From: CAZUXY01 sp964624235
Lineage (GTDB): Bacteria; Spirochaetota; UBA4802; UBA5368
Length of the DNA stretch: 64,000 nt
Direction of reading: 5' to 3'
Assembly (NCBI GenBank): GCA_964624235.1
Contig: CAZUXY010000012.1
Coordinates: 18,912-82,911, forward strand
Shown: positions 50,595 to 59,737 of the stretch, piece by piece
Layout: each line of letters starts with the position of its first letter
Numbering within the stretch: the first letter of the stretch is position 1
Translations under genes and position numbers: made by a program
The notes under the pieces: generated by a model
What the model saw: only the letters and a program-made list of their open reading frames with translations
What the model was told of the DNA's origin: nothing
Databases searched by the model: none

Positions 50595-52469
50595 ATGAAA
50601 AAAATTATAGATGCCGTAAAAAAGTTACCCGCTGATCATCGTGACTTCCTCAGCAAATCGTTAAAGATTGAAGGACGTGCGGCACGAAAAGACGAGACGC
50701 TGGTCTCATCGCTGCTCAATCATGTGGGTATCCACTCTGTATTCTCACGACTTACGACTCCCGAGCTCCAGATTATGGCTCTCGTCCTTCGTGAGAACAA
50801 CGGTATAACCTACGGCGAGATAGAAAAACAGCTGAGGCTGAATTCCTCGATGGTGGAAGAGCTCGCTAACCGGCTGAGCATGAAGCTTCTGGTCTTCGTG
50901 CTGAAAAACCGCCAGCGGCTGCATAATAAGCTCGACAAGATTTATCTGCACGATGAAATCAGGGCCCTTCTGAATCCCATGGAACCGGATACGCTGCGGC
51001 GTCAAATGGAAATGACCCTGCAGCGGCTCAGCGCACCGGTCATGAAGCCGAATGATTCTCTTAAAAGAATAATGGGAAGATCTCCTTCCATAAAGTTCGT
51101 TGAATCGCTGTTTTCGTTCGGCGGCATTGCGTCATACGATGAAGTAAGGGAAGCCCTGCCGGCTGAAAATACCGGCGCCTTTATAAACGACCTCATGGGG
51201 AAGGGGATAATCAGCCTTTACCATACGCTGTCACCCTCTTTCCAGACCTACATCCTGCTGAACCCCGACACAATGCCGGCAATGACGGAAGTGCACCACG
51301 GCATACGCTCGTCCGATCATATCAACAACCATCACCATTTTCTGCTCAATATGATGTTTACATTCGATTCAGTATCATCTTTCGGACTGTTCCTCACCAA
51401 ACAGAACGAGTTCAGGAAGATCGATAAAAAACGAATCGAAGACTCCCTGTTAAGAGTCTACGGCATTGATGGAAATCCGGTTGATCCGGGAAAAATGATG
51501 CGGTTGTGCCTCCATGCTTATGCGCAGCTCAGATGCACCAGCCTCAAAAGGGACGCCGTGGTGATATCCATGAAACCCCTGGAGAAGGAACTGGACAATC
51601 CCATAAAGCTGCTTGCGCGTGTAGTAAGGCAGGGAAGCGCGCATGAATCCGATGACAACTGGTTCGGTCCGCCGATGTATATCCCTCCCGCGGAGAGCAT
51701 GTACGGCATCATTGAAACCCTGGCCAGGCTCAACCAGGGACTTTACAGCAGGCTGATGCTTATCAATACCGCATCCGCCCTTTTATCAATGGGATACACA
51801 ATGGAAACCGTCAAGGACGTACGCGATACGGCCCTTAAACGGTTTAAAAGCGCAATGCAGTTGCTCTGCATTTACGGAGCGGTCGAGATCAGTGGAAGAA
51901 CATGCCGGCTCACCGATATCGGGCAGGAACTGCTGGCAAAGATTTCAAAGAACCGCAGGGTCACGACGGAAAAACAGGAAACCGTAATAAAAAAAATATA
52001 TATCAACCCCGATTTCTCAGTCGTGATCCCGAAGCATGAAGTTCCTTCAGACGCAATTTACCACCTCCTCACCCATTCCGAGGTCGTCAAGGACGATGTC
52101 GTACTTCATGTGAGAATAAGCAGAAACTCAGTGGTGAGAGCGGGTAAAAGGGGGATGAACCAGGAAAACTTCATCAATACCCTGCAGCGGCATGCCAAAA
52201 GCGAAATCCCCCAGAACCTGAGTTTTCTGCTCAGGGAATGGGCGAATCAGACTATAAGGGTCAGAATAACTGAAGCCACCCTGCTCTATTCAAGCCATCC
52301 CGAGCTCATTGATGAGATAGAATACGACGAGCAGAAAAAGCAGATACTGGAAAGACTTACCCCTCACTATGCGATTATAGACCGGAGCCAGCTTGACGTT
52401 ATATTAAAAAAAGCACAGAAAAAAGACGCCATAATCACGCTTTTCGACGATGGCGCCGCATCAGGTTAG
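50595..52469 (+). CDS. helicase-associated XPB/Ssl2-like domain protein without helicase motor
   Basis: A 624-residue protein with no Walker A/B motifs. The C-terminal part (about 455-610) matches the Helicase_C_3 (XPB/Ssl2) domain: INPDFSVVIPKHEVP, VLHVRISRNSVVRAG-type strands, and a tail with LTPHYAIIDRSQLDVILKK. Such domains occur in actinobacterial and other standalone proteins of unknown role. The N-terminal region is helical and may contain winged-helix-like segments (about 40-110, NGITYGEIEKQL, SMVEELANRL). No strong ribosome binding site is visible before this ATG. Its end overlaps a small convergent gene by four bases. Confidence 0.68.
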   Translation: MKKIIDAVKKLPADHRDFLSKSLKIEGRAARKDETLVSSLLNHVGIHSVFSRLTTPELQIMALVLRENNGITYGEIEKQLRLNSSMVEELANRLSMKLLVFVLKNRQRLHNKLDKIYLHDEIRALLNPMEPDTLRRQMEMTLQRLSAPVMKPNDSLKRIMGRSPSIKFVESLFSFGGIASYDEVREALPAENTGAFINDLMGKGIISLYHTLSPSFQTYILLNPDTMPAMTEVHHGIRSSDHINNHHHFLLNMMFTFDSVSSFGLFLTKQNEFRKIDKKRIEDSLLRVYGIDGNPVDPGKMMRLCLHAYAQLRCTSLKRDAVVISMKPLEKELDNPIKLLARVVRQGSAHESDDNWFGPPMYIPPAESMYGIIETLARLNQGLYSRLMLINTASALLSMGYTMETVKDVRDTALKRFKSAMQLLCIYGAVEISGRTCRLTDIGQELLAKISKNRRVTTEKQETVIKKIYINPDFSVVIPKHEVPSDAIYHLLTHSEVVKDDVVLHVRISRNSVVRAGKRGMNQENFINTLQRHAKSEIPQNLSFLLREWANQTIRVRITEATLLYSSHPELIDEIEYDEQKKQILERLTPHYAIIDRSQLDVILKKAQKKDAIITLFDDGAASG

Positions 52470-52738
52470 TCTTTAACCACCTGTATCTGACGCGGAAATT
52501 TCCAGTTGATGAATTCCGAAAGCGCGTTGATGGTTTTTTCCGGAACGAAGTAAATTCTTCCCCTCAGTTTCACCAGGCTTCCCTTGTAGTGACTGAACTT
52601 CATAGGATAGTCAATCCATCCCAGAGGTTCCACTTCCCTCCAGTTGTCACAGGTCTTCAACATGGGGATCTTTTTTAAATAGAGTTCCCGTATGGTCCCG
52701 TCCACAATAGAATCAGCAAGAATTTTTTCCCATTCCAT
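52466..52738 (-). CDS. small conserved-looking protein of unknown function
   Basis: A 90-residue protein (start ATG at 52738; a TTG one codon earlier is possible) with no signal or TM segment. It is aromatic-rich (WREVEPLGWIDYPMKF, RGRIYFVPEKTINALSEFINWKF). No family is recognised. Its 3' end overlaps that of the XPB-like gene by four bases in convergent orientation, and it lies 99 bases downstream of the receiver/coiled-coil gene on the same strand. Confidence 0.45.
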   Translation of the reverse strand: MEWEKILADSIVDGTIRELYLKKIPMLKTCDNWREVEPLGWIDYPMKFSHYKGSLVKLRGRIYFVPEKTINALSEFINWKFPRQIQVVKD

Positions 52739-52839
52739 CAATTACACCGTAACTCCAGTCGATGTTTTTTCAATTACATACTCACGGATCAGATATCGAA
52801 ATACAGTTGTCTTTCACGATACCGGGCCATGCCCGGATA

Positions 52840-53721
52840 TCAGGTTTTATTGTGCTGATGTGTCAATTCCACTTTCAAATGCATGATTTCGTCCATGAGC
52901 ACTTTATTTTTTTCTTTCTCGGCTTTAAGTTGTTCATGCAGCGCTATGGCCTCAAGCCTTCCCAGTTCCGCGGCCTTTTCCGCGGCATCGATAATCCGGT
53001 TCGCCTCATTCAGTTCCCTGGATGAAAATTCAATAACCTCTTCCTGCGCCTTTATCACGTTCTGGGCATCCATGAGTTCCCTGCGTCTGAGATCGGAAAG
53101 CATCTCTTCGGCCTTTATACGGTCCTTCATGTCGAACAGTTCGCGCTGTCTTAAAAAACTGAACTCCTTCATGCCCCTGTTCAGCCGCAGCTGTTCCTGC
53201 TTCAGGTGTTTTTCATATTCCAGAATCTTTTGAAACGCGAGTTTCTCTTCTTCCGATTCGAACCGGTCGCTTCTTTGAATGTTCAGCAGCGATTCAAAGG
53301 CCTCAATTCTTCCATCTGCTTCCCTGTTGTGGACCCGCATCAATTCCCGGTAACATTCCACAATTATTGTTTTTTCAAGCAGCAGTATGAATTCCCGTTT
53401 ATTGACGGGCCTGGAGATGAATTCTACATGGAGGAGGTCAGGCGAAGAGGCCAGCGCATCACGGATCTGCCTCTTTTTCATTATCACGAATTTAACCACA
53501 TTCGCCATGCTCCGGTCGCGCCTGATCCCGGACAATACACCGGATGTATCCCTGTTCAGCAAATCGATTATAAATAAATTTATTGTGTCGTCAGGGACCA
53601 CCAGTTTCTGATATTCCTGTTCGGTAATGCTTTTAACGTTCAGGCCGAGTAGACTGATGTTCCTGACCAGCTTTTCGGCCCCATCGTTGTCGGCAAGGTG
53701 CCAGATGGTCACTTTTTCCAT
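52840..53721 (-). CDS. degenerate receiver with long coiled coil
   Basis: A 293-residue cytoplasmic protein. Residues about 1-125 resemble a receiver fold with LFIIDLLNRDTSG at the phosphoacceptor position (aspartate kept) and SRPV at the lysine position (lysine lost), but the acidic pocket is replaced by HLADNDG. Residues about 130-290 are a nearly continuous, charged coiled coil (EEKLAFQKILEYEKHLKQEQLRL, RRRELMDAQNVIKAQEEV). It may be an adaptor whose binding is set by the pseudo-receiver. It is divergently transcribed from the hybrid kinase at 53884 and could serve it. Confidence 0.65.
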   Translation of the reverse strand: MEKVTIWHLADNDGAEKLVRNISLLGLNVKSITEQEYQKLVVPDDTINLFIIDLLNRDTSGVLSGIRRDRSMANVVKFVIMKKRQIRDALASSPDLLHVEFISRPVNKREFILLLEKTIIVECYRELMRVHNREADGRIEAFESLLNIQRSDRFESEEEKLAFQKILEYEKHLKQEQLRLNRGMKEFSFLRQRELFDMKDRIKAEEMLSDLRRRELMDAQNVIKAQEEVIEFSSRELNEANRIIDAAEKAAELGRLEAIALHEQLKAEKEKNKVLMDEIMHLKVELTHQHNKT

Positions 53722-53883
53722 ATGATCCCGCTCAGTACGAATTTATAGTTCAATGTTAAAAAAAGTGAAACGAAAACACAATCGATTTTTACCTATTTTT
53801 ATATAATTGATTTTTCCCTGCCGCTGTTATACCGTATCATTATATAATAGCCGTCCGACACTGTGGTAAAAACCTGTAATCTC

Positions 53884-56166
53884 ATGGAAACTGTACACAT
53901 ACTTGTCGTCGAAGACGAGCGCATTGTGGCGCTGGACATTAAAAATACCCTGGAGAAGCTGGGTCATGCTTCCGTAACACTCGCCTCAAGCAGCGCAGAG
54001 GCACTTTCGGCGATTGCCTCCGAACGTACGCACCTGGTCCTGATGGATATCTTACTCAAAGGGGAAAAGGACGGCATTGAAACCGCCGGGTACATACTCA
54101 CACACTATAATATCCCCGTTATTTACATAACCGCACTGGCCGATGAAACCACACTTGAAAGGGCAAAAAGCACCCAGCCTTATGGATATATCATCAAGCC
54201 TTTCAAAGAGAGGGACCTCCATACCGCAATAGAAATGGCGCTTTCAAAACACAAAATGGAGGTCCAGCTGAAGGAGAGTGAAACTAAATTCAGGACCCTT
54301 TTTGAAAAAGCGGCCAATCCCAATTTCCTTATAAAGGACGGCATATTCATCGACTGCAACCAGTCGGCGCTGGACCTTTTGAAATATTCCCGCAAGGAGG
54401 ATCTGATAGGCAAAACCCCCGCGCACATATCTCCGGAAAGGCAATCCGACGGCACCTTCTCCCGCGACAAAATTGAAGAGAACAACCGGCTTGCCGCCAG
54501 GGGCATAGTCCGGAGTTTTGAGTGGGACCATATCACCAGCGACGGCACGGTCTTTCCGACGGAGGTTATGCTCTCGACCATACCGCTGCACGGAGAGACG
54601 ATTCTGCACTCGGTCGTGAAAGACCTCACGCAGCAGAAAAAAGTGGAGGAAAACCTGCGGGCCAATGAAGAACGGTACCGTTCATTTTTTGAAGAAGACC
54701 TGACCGGCGATTTTATCACCGATTTCTATGGAAACATCATCGCCTGTAATCCCGCATTCAGGCGCATCTTCGGACTGGACGCCGGGGAAAATCCTGTAAT
54801 GGTCAAATTCCCCGCTCTGTTTCCCGACTACGATGAATGGGAAAATTTCAAAAACAATCTCATACACAGTAAAAAACTGGTATACCATGAAGTGGCCCTG
54901 CAGCGCATTAATGGAAGTCCCGTTTTCGTGGTTGGGAATTTTCTCGGCAACTTCGAACCGAACGAAAGCTTCAATGGGATCCAGGGGTACATTTTCGACG
55001 ACACCGAAAGGAAAAAGCTCGAGCAGAAGTTTCTCCAGGCCCAGAAAATGGAAGCGGTTGGAAGGCTTGCAGGCGGTATCGCCCATGATTTCAATAACCT
55101 GCTCACTGTGATAAACGGCTACAGCGAATATCTGCTGGCGACCATGAAAGACGGTTCAACAGACCAGGAAGCCATCAAGGAAATCAAACAGGCCGGGGAA
55201 AGGGCCGCGATGCTTACCCGACAGCTTCTGGTATTCAGCCGGCATCAGATAATACAGCCTCAGATCATCGATCTGAATAACATCGTCAACAATATCCAAA
55301 AACTGCTCAGGCGTCTGATCGGCGAAAATATTGATATCATAATACAGCTTGACCGGAATCTCGGAAAAATCGAGGCGGACCCCGGCCAGATGGAACAGGT
55401 CATCATGAATCTCGTGGTCAATGCCCGCGACGCAATGCCCGGGGGCGGGAAACTCGTTATTACCACCGCGAACCGCGTAATTAAAGAGGAAGGGGACCCT
55501 GAATTCCCGGAAGCGAAACCAGGGGCATACCGCATGCTTTCGGTGTCCGACAACGGCAGCGGAATCGATGAAAAAACCCGCCAGCACATATTCGAACCTT
55601 TCTTCACCACCAAGGCCAAGGGTGAAGGAACGGGGCTGGGACTTTCCACGGTCTATGGAATCGTGACCCAGAGTAACGGCGTGATATCGCTGGACAGCAG
55701 ACCCGGGATCGGAACCACCTTCAGTATACTGTTCCCGCAGCCGACCGTCGAGACGGTTGAACGGGAACAAGACAGATCTCAAACAAGGCCCGCCGGCGGC
55801 AACGAAACAATACTGGTGGTGGAAGATGAAAACGCGGTAAGGAATTTTATAATCCGCGTGCTTTCAATAAACGGCTACGGGACGTTGAGCGCCCGCAACG
55901 GCGAAGAAGCGATCAAAACAGTCAAAGGATTCGACAAAACGTTACATCTGGTTATTTCCGATATCGTGATGCCGGGTTTAAACGGACCCGACACGGTAAA
56001 GGAAATCAGGCAACTGCATCCCGATATCAGGGTGCTGTTCATAACCGGATATACCGATCAGAAGATACCAGAGAAGCTTGAAGAAAACGAAGCCATCGTT
56101 CTGCAGAAACCCTTCAATCCCGAAGAACTTACTCTTAAAGTCAGAACCGCCCTGGACCGCAGGTAA
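53884..56166 (+). CDS. receiver-PAS-PAS-histidine kinase-receiver hybrid
   Basis: A 760-residue cytoplasmic hybrid kinase. Receiver (about 5-120, D55 in LMDILLKGEKDG), PAS (about 138-255), PAS (about 265-385), HisKA (H401 in GGIAHDFNN), HATPase (DNGSGI, FEPFFTTK, GTGLGLS) and C-terminal receiver (about 645-758, D693 in ISDIVMPG). The layout is close to the hybrid at 10358 but with two PAS and no GAF domain. The start METVHIL is chosen because the receiver begins there; the frame can extend seven residues upstream. An AT-rich TATAAT at 53843-53848 is the probable -10. It is divergent from the degenerate receiver gene. Confidence 0.9.
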   Translation: METVHILVVEDERIVALDIKNTLEKLGHASVTLASSSAEALSAIASERTHLVLMDILLKGEKDGIETAGYILTHYNIPVIYITALADETTLERAKSTQPYGYIIKPFKERDLHTAIEMALSKHKMEVQLKESETKFRTLFEKAANPNFLIKDGIFIDCNQSALDLLKYSRKEDLIGKTPAHISPERQSDGTFSRDKIEENNRLAARGIVRSFEWDHITSDGTVFPTEVMLSTIPLHGETILHSVVKDLTQQKKVEENLRANEERYRSFFEEDLTGDFITDFYGNIIACNPAFRRIFGLDAGENPVMVKFPALFPDYDEWENFKNNLIHSKKLVYHEVALQRINGSPVFVVGNFLGNFEPNESFNGIQGYIFDDTERKKLEQKFLQAQKMEAVGRLAGGIAHDFNNLLTVINGYSEYLLATMKDGSTDQEAIKEIKQAGERAAMLTRQLLVFSRHQIIQPQIIDLNNIVNNIQKLLRRLIGENIDIIIQLDRNLGKIEADPGQMEQVIMNLVVNARDAMPGGGKLVITTANRVIKEEGDPEFPEAKPGAYRMLSVSDNGSGIDEKTRQHIFEPFFTTKAKGEGTGLGLSTVYGIVTQSNGVISLDSRPGIGTTFSILFPQPTVETVEREQDRSQTRPAGGNETILVVEDENAVRNFIIRVLSINGYGTLSARNGEEAIKTVKGFDKTLHLVISDIVMPGLNGPDTVKEIRQLHPDIRVLFITGYTDQKIPEKLEENEAIVLQKPFNPEELTLKVRTALDRR

Positions 56167-56186
56167 GAAAGCGCGGTTGCATGCCG

Positions 56187-56456
56187 TTAAAGTACCTTAC
56201 AGCGAATACCGCCGTCCTCATCGCGGTAAAGGGTCACCCGGGAATCAACGGTCCCTGAAAGCCTTTCATCCGAGGCCCTGAGCGCGGGAAAATCGGAACT
56301 TTCGACAAACTCTTTCAACAGTGCAATTCTATCCTCTATCTCAGCGGACCGGGTTGTATCCGATGCAAAATAATCTCCCATCAGCCTGCGGTATTCCATC
56401 TTCGCGGCGGTCTCTATGCAGTGCCGGTGAAGCGAGAGGTTCACTTCGGTCCCCAT
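56187..56456 (-). CDS. small helical protein of unknown function
   Basis: An 89-residue protein starting at MGTEVNLSLHRH; the start is chosen because GAGG lies six bases upstream and the longer frame overlaps the ligase gene. The sequence is helical and ends in a basic, beta-like tail (VTLYRDEDGGIRCKVL). It follows the AMP-forming ligase on the same strand, with its ribosome binding site covering the ligase stop codon, so it is translationally coupled to it. Family not recognised. Confidence 0.5.
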   Translation of the reverse strand: MGTEVNLSLHRHCIETAAKMEYRRLMGDYFASDTTRSAEIEDRIALLKEFVESSDFPALRASDERLSGTVDSRVTLYRDEDGGIRCKVL

Positions 56457-56463
56457 GGCGGCC

Positions 56464-58167
56464 TCAGCCCCGGTCCCATCTCCCCTGGTCACGGAGTTCT
56501 TTCACGATCTTCCTGGCCTGTTCCTTGAGAACCATATAGTCCGTTTTGGCGACACGGTTCAGGGGGAGTTCACCCGCCTTGAACACCACCACGTGCGACG
56601 GACGCGAATAGGAAGAGATACTCCCGCAGGCGGCCATTACCTCGTCGGGTGTCACCGACTGGCCGGGCATGCATTCCACAAAAGCCATGATGCCCTCACT
56701 GTAGATTTCATGCTCTACGCCTACCACGGCGGCCATGGAGATTTTCCCTTTCAGTGTCTGTGAGATATGGTTCTCCAGGTCTTCCGGATATACCTGGTAC
56801 CCTTTCGGTTTGATCACCAGCTTCGCCCTTCCGGAGAAATGCAGGCCCTTTTCGTCATAGTATCCCAGGTCACCGGTATAACATATGCCGTCGGTGGAAA
56901 CGGTTTTTTTGGTGTTCTCATCGTCCGCCAGATACCCCAGAAAAACCTGCGGACCCGAAAAACATATCTCCCCCACTTCCCCGCGGGGTTTGACGGCGCC
57001 CGCGGAACCGTCGACCTTCATGATATCCCTTATGCTGATGGGGCATAGCGGGCTGTCGTAACCGATCCCCTGGGCCAGCTCATCAACATCGGCATCCACA
57101 TTGGTATAGGTGCAGAATCCTGCCGTTTCGGTAAGACCCAGCCCGGTGCCGATCCTCGGCGCCATCTGTTTCATTTTAACCAGAAACTCCCTCGACACCG
57201 CCTGTCCTCCGTAGATGGCGAAACGAAGGGTCGAAAGGTTGTATGTGCCGTACTCCGGGAGACGCCACTCCATATTGAACAGGGCAGGTATCTGGCCCAG
57301 CATCGTAACCCCGTGTTTCTGTATCGCCTCAAGGCTCAGCTTGGGATCGAATATATGAAGGATCACCGCCGTGCCTCCGCCGAAGAAAACGGTGGCCAGC
57401 TGTTCCGTGGTGCATCCCACGTGTGAGGGCGGCAGGTTTACCAGCATTTTATCTCCCTTGACCAGATCGAATGCGACGGCAAGTCCTATATTCTGAATGA
57501 GGATGTTTTCATGACACAAAAGCGCAGGCTTGGGTGAGCCTGTGGACCCGGTGGTGAAGATAATGAGGCAGGCGTCCCTGCGGTCGGTCATTTTGCGCGC
57601 CCTTTTCACCTTCCCGGTAAGCATGCTCAGGATAAAGACCTTCTTTATGTCTTTTGCGAACCGGGTTATGCCCACGGCCCCTTCCATGATAAGGTCTTCT
57701 TCCTTCTGGAACTGGATCCAGTGTCTGATGTAAGGTGATTGCTCCATAACCTCTTTAATCATGGGCCTGAAATCGGCAACCGGCGTTTTCCCCAGGAAAA
57801 AGTACGCCTTGGGTTTCATCTTGTCCATGCAGTACTGTATTTCACGGGCCTTCAGTCGCAGATCCAGCGGGGCGATGATACAACCGATGCGGTAACAGGC
57901 GTACATTAGATACACGTGTTCTTTCAGGAGGGGAAGGCTGGTGGCGACTATATCGCCTTTTTTCAATCCGATGGACAGCAGCTTGGCGGCAAATGCCGAT
58001 ACCGATGTATTGAACTGTTTCCATGAGATCGTTTCGCCGGTATTATGTTCGATAATGGCGGTACCCCCCGGATTTTCCTTTGCGTATTTTTCCAGATAAT
58101 CAGCGATATTCGGAAGCAGGTTCTGATACATTTCTCTGCATAGTTCGTCTCTGCGCGCGTCTTTCAT
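56464..58167 (-). CDS. AMP-forming acyl-CoA synthetase/ligase
   Basis: A 567-residue ANL-family ligase that activates a carboxylic acid with ATP and probably CoA. P-loop FTTGSTGSPKP is nearly canonical; GTGLGLTETAGF corresponds to the YGxTE motif; TDGICYTGDLGYYDEKGLHF and the hinge-like KGYQVYPEDLE follow, and the C-terminal catalytic lysine is likely in VAKTDYMVLK. The start at 58167 is chosen because AAGGAGG lies five bases upstream. Substrate is unknown; the motif set resembles medium/long-chain acyl or aryl acid ligases. A small coupled gene follows. Confidence 0.88.
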   Translation of the reverse strand: MKDARRDELCREMYQNLLPNIADYLEKYAKENPGGTAIIEHNTGETISWKQFNTSVSAFAAKLLSIGLKKGDIVATSLPLLKEHVYLMYACYRIGCIIAPLDLRLKAREIQYCMDKMKPKAYFFLGKTPVADFRPMIKEVMEQSPYIRHWIQFQKEEDLIMEGAVGITRFAKDIKKVFILSMLTGKVKRARKMTDRRDACLIIFTTGSTGSPKPALLCHENILIQNIGLAVAFDLVKGDKMLVNLPPSHVGCTTEQLATVFFGGGTAVILHIFDPKLSLEAIQKHGVTMLGQIPALFNMEWRLPEYGTYNLSTLRFAIYGGQAVSREFLVKMKQMAPRIGTGLGLTETAGFCTYTNVDADVDELAQGIGYDSPLCPISIRDIMKVDGSAGAVKPRGEVGEICFSGPQVFLGYLADDENTKKTVSTDGICYTGDLGYYDEKGLHFSGRAKLVIKPKGYQVYPEDLENHISQTLKGKISMAAVVGVEHEIYSEGIMAFVECMPGQSVTPDEVMAACGSISSYSRPSHVVVFKAGELPLNRVAKTDYMVLKEQARKIVKELRDQGRWDRG

Positions 58168-58582
58168 CGCATCCTCCTTGGGCTCCATTATTACCGGCGG
58201 TGTTCAACAGACACTGCAATCAAATATAATTATTAAAAACCGCTTATTTCGTTCAATCTTTTTTTTAATTTACCGGGAAGATCGGATGTATTATTCCCGG
58301 TAATACCGCGGCCGCTTGATGTATACATCACCCGTTGGGGTGAATTATGAAAAACACGGGACCATATGATCCATATTTATCCATTCATGAAAGGACCCGG
58401 GGAATCGCATTGGTGAGGGCATTTTTTCCATATTGCGGTGGATGACGGAAACTTGTATTTTTCTTGAAAAATGAACAAATATAGTCGAAAATAACAAAAA
58501 TTTTTTATGATTAGTATTTTCTACTTGAAAATATCCGATCCCTTTAAAACGTGGTTAAAAATTTTTTCTAGGGATATACAAT
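58168..58582. other. AT-rich intergenic region with two inverted repeats
   Basis: About 415 bases between the divergent ligase (minus) and transglycosylase (plus) genes, AT-rich toward 58582. It contains TTACCGGGAA-N14-TTCCCGGTAA (58270-58303, perfect 10-bp arms) and a perfect 14-bp palindrome TGATGTATACATCA (58317-58330). No open frame of note. Two regulators or one dimeric regulator could bind here. Confidence 0.45.
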
Positions 58583-59737
58583 TTGAAGCGTGTACACTAC
58601 TTCGTCATTCCTGTCCTGATGCTTCTGGGGGTGCTGGCTTTTCAGCGGGTCTCTCTGAGCTGGAGCCTGATGAGCCTCTTCACCTCCGACAGGTATGACG
58701 ACAACGAATTGAAAACAATCCGCGAGCTGGACCCGGACAAGTTCTTTTTCTTTCTCCCTCCGCTCGGGAAAAAAACTTTTTTCGAGGCCGTCGATGATCT
58801 TTCGATATGCAGGAACGCCGAGGTAAGAAAATACCTCTATATTTATCTGACCTCGGGGCGGCGATATGTTGTTAATTCCATCGAAAGGTCGAAATTCTAT
58901 CTGGAAACGGTACGGGACATCGCCGAAGAACATCACGGAATCCCTGCCGATATTATTCTGTTGCCCCTTTTGGAAAGCGGATATAATCCTTTCGCCGTAT
59001 CAAGAAGCCATGCCGTAGGACTGTGGCAGATCCTGGGTTCGACCGCGAAGATGCTGGGACTGCAGAACAACCGGTGGGTCGATGAACGCAGGGATGTGGA
59101 GAAATCAACCCGCGCGGCATTGAAGCATCTGGGGAATCTCCACTCCATTTTCAAGAGCTGGGACCTTGCCCTGGCCGCCTATAACGGCGGCGCTGGGTAC
59201 GTAAAAAGGACCATGATCAAAACGGGCGCCAAAACATTCTGGGAACTGCACGCTACCGGCAAACTTCGAAACGAAACCGCCGAGTATGTGGCCCGCTACG
59301 CTGCCCTCATGGTCATCTTCAAAAACCAGCGTCTGTTCGGCATCGATGATGAGATTTCAAAGGAAATGCCCGAGGAGTCCGACAGCCTGATACTGGAATA
59401 CCCGGTCAACATCCGTCATGTGGCGCGGGAGGGCGGTGTTTCTCTCGAACTGCTGCAGAAACTCAACCCTGAACTGCAGGGCAGCCTTACGCCTCCTTTC
59501 CGCAAAAACTACGGTTTGCGCCTCCCGGTATCACTGATACGTAAACTTGAGGAGGACAAGGACAAACTCTACATTATAAAGTTCAACAGCGTCAGGAGCC
59601 ATACCGTCCGCAGGGGCGAGTGCATCAGCACCATCGCCCGGCGTTACAATTCCACACCGAGAAACATAATACTGCTCAACGACATACATAACCCGGGATA
59701 TATACATCCCGGGCAAAAACTCTATATCCCCAACTGA
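58583..59737 (+). CDS. MltD-like membrane lytic transglycosylase with LysM
   Basis: A 384-residue peptidoglycan lytic transglycosylase. The N-terminal TM segment (about 8-28) anchors it; the SLT domain (about 115-275) has the catalytic glutamate in LLPLLESGYNP, plus SHAVGLWQI and ALAAYNGGAGYV. A C-terminal LysM (about 335-383: HTVRRGECISTIARRY, HPGQKLYIPN) binds glycan. Domain order matches MltD with one LysM. It starts with TTG, with AGGGA eight bases upstream. Its 3' end overlaps the adenosine-kinase-like gene by 16 bases on the opposite strand. Confidence 0.92.
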   Translation: MKRVHYFVIPVLMLLGVLAFQRVSLSWSLMSLFTSDRYDDNELKTIRELDPDKFFFFLPPLGKKTFFEAVDDLSICRNAEVRKYLYIYLTSGRRYVVNSIERSKFYLETVRDIAEEHHGIPADIILLPLLESGYNPFAVSRSHAVGLWQILGSTAKMLGLQNNRWVDERRDVEKSTRAALKHLGNLHSIFKSWDLALAAYNGGAGYVKRTMIKTGAKTFWELHATGKLRNETAEYVARYAALMVIFKNQRLFGIDDEISKEMPEESDSLILEYPVNIRHVAREGGVSLELLQKLNPELQGSLTPPFRKNYGLRLPVSLIRKLEEDKDKLYIIKFNSVRSHTVRRGECISTIARRYNSTPRNIILLNDIHNPGYIHPGQKLYIPN

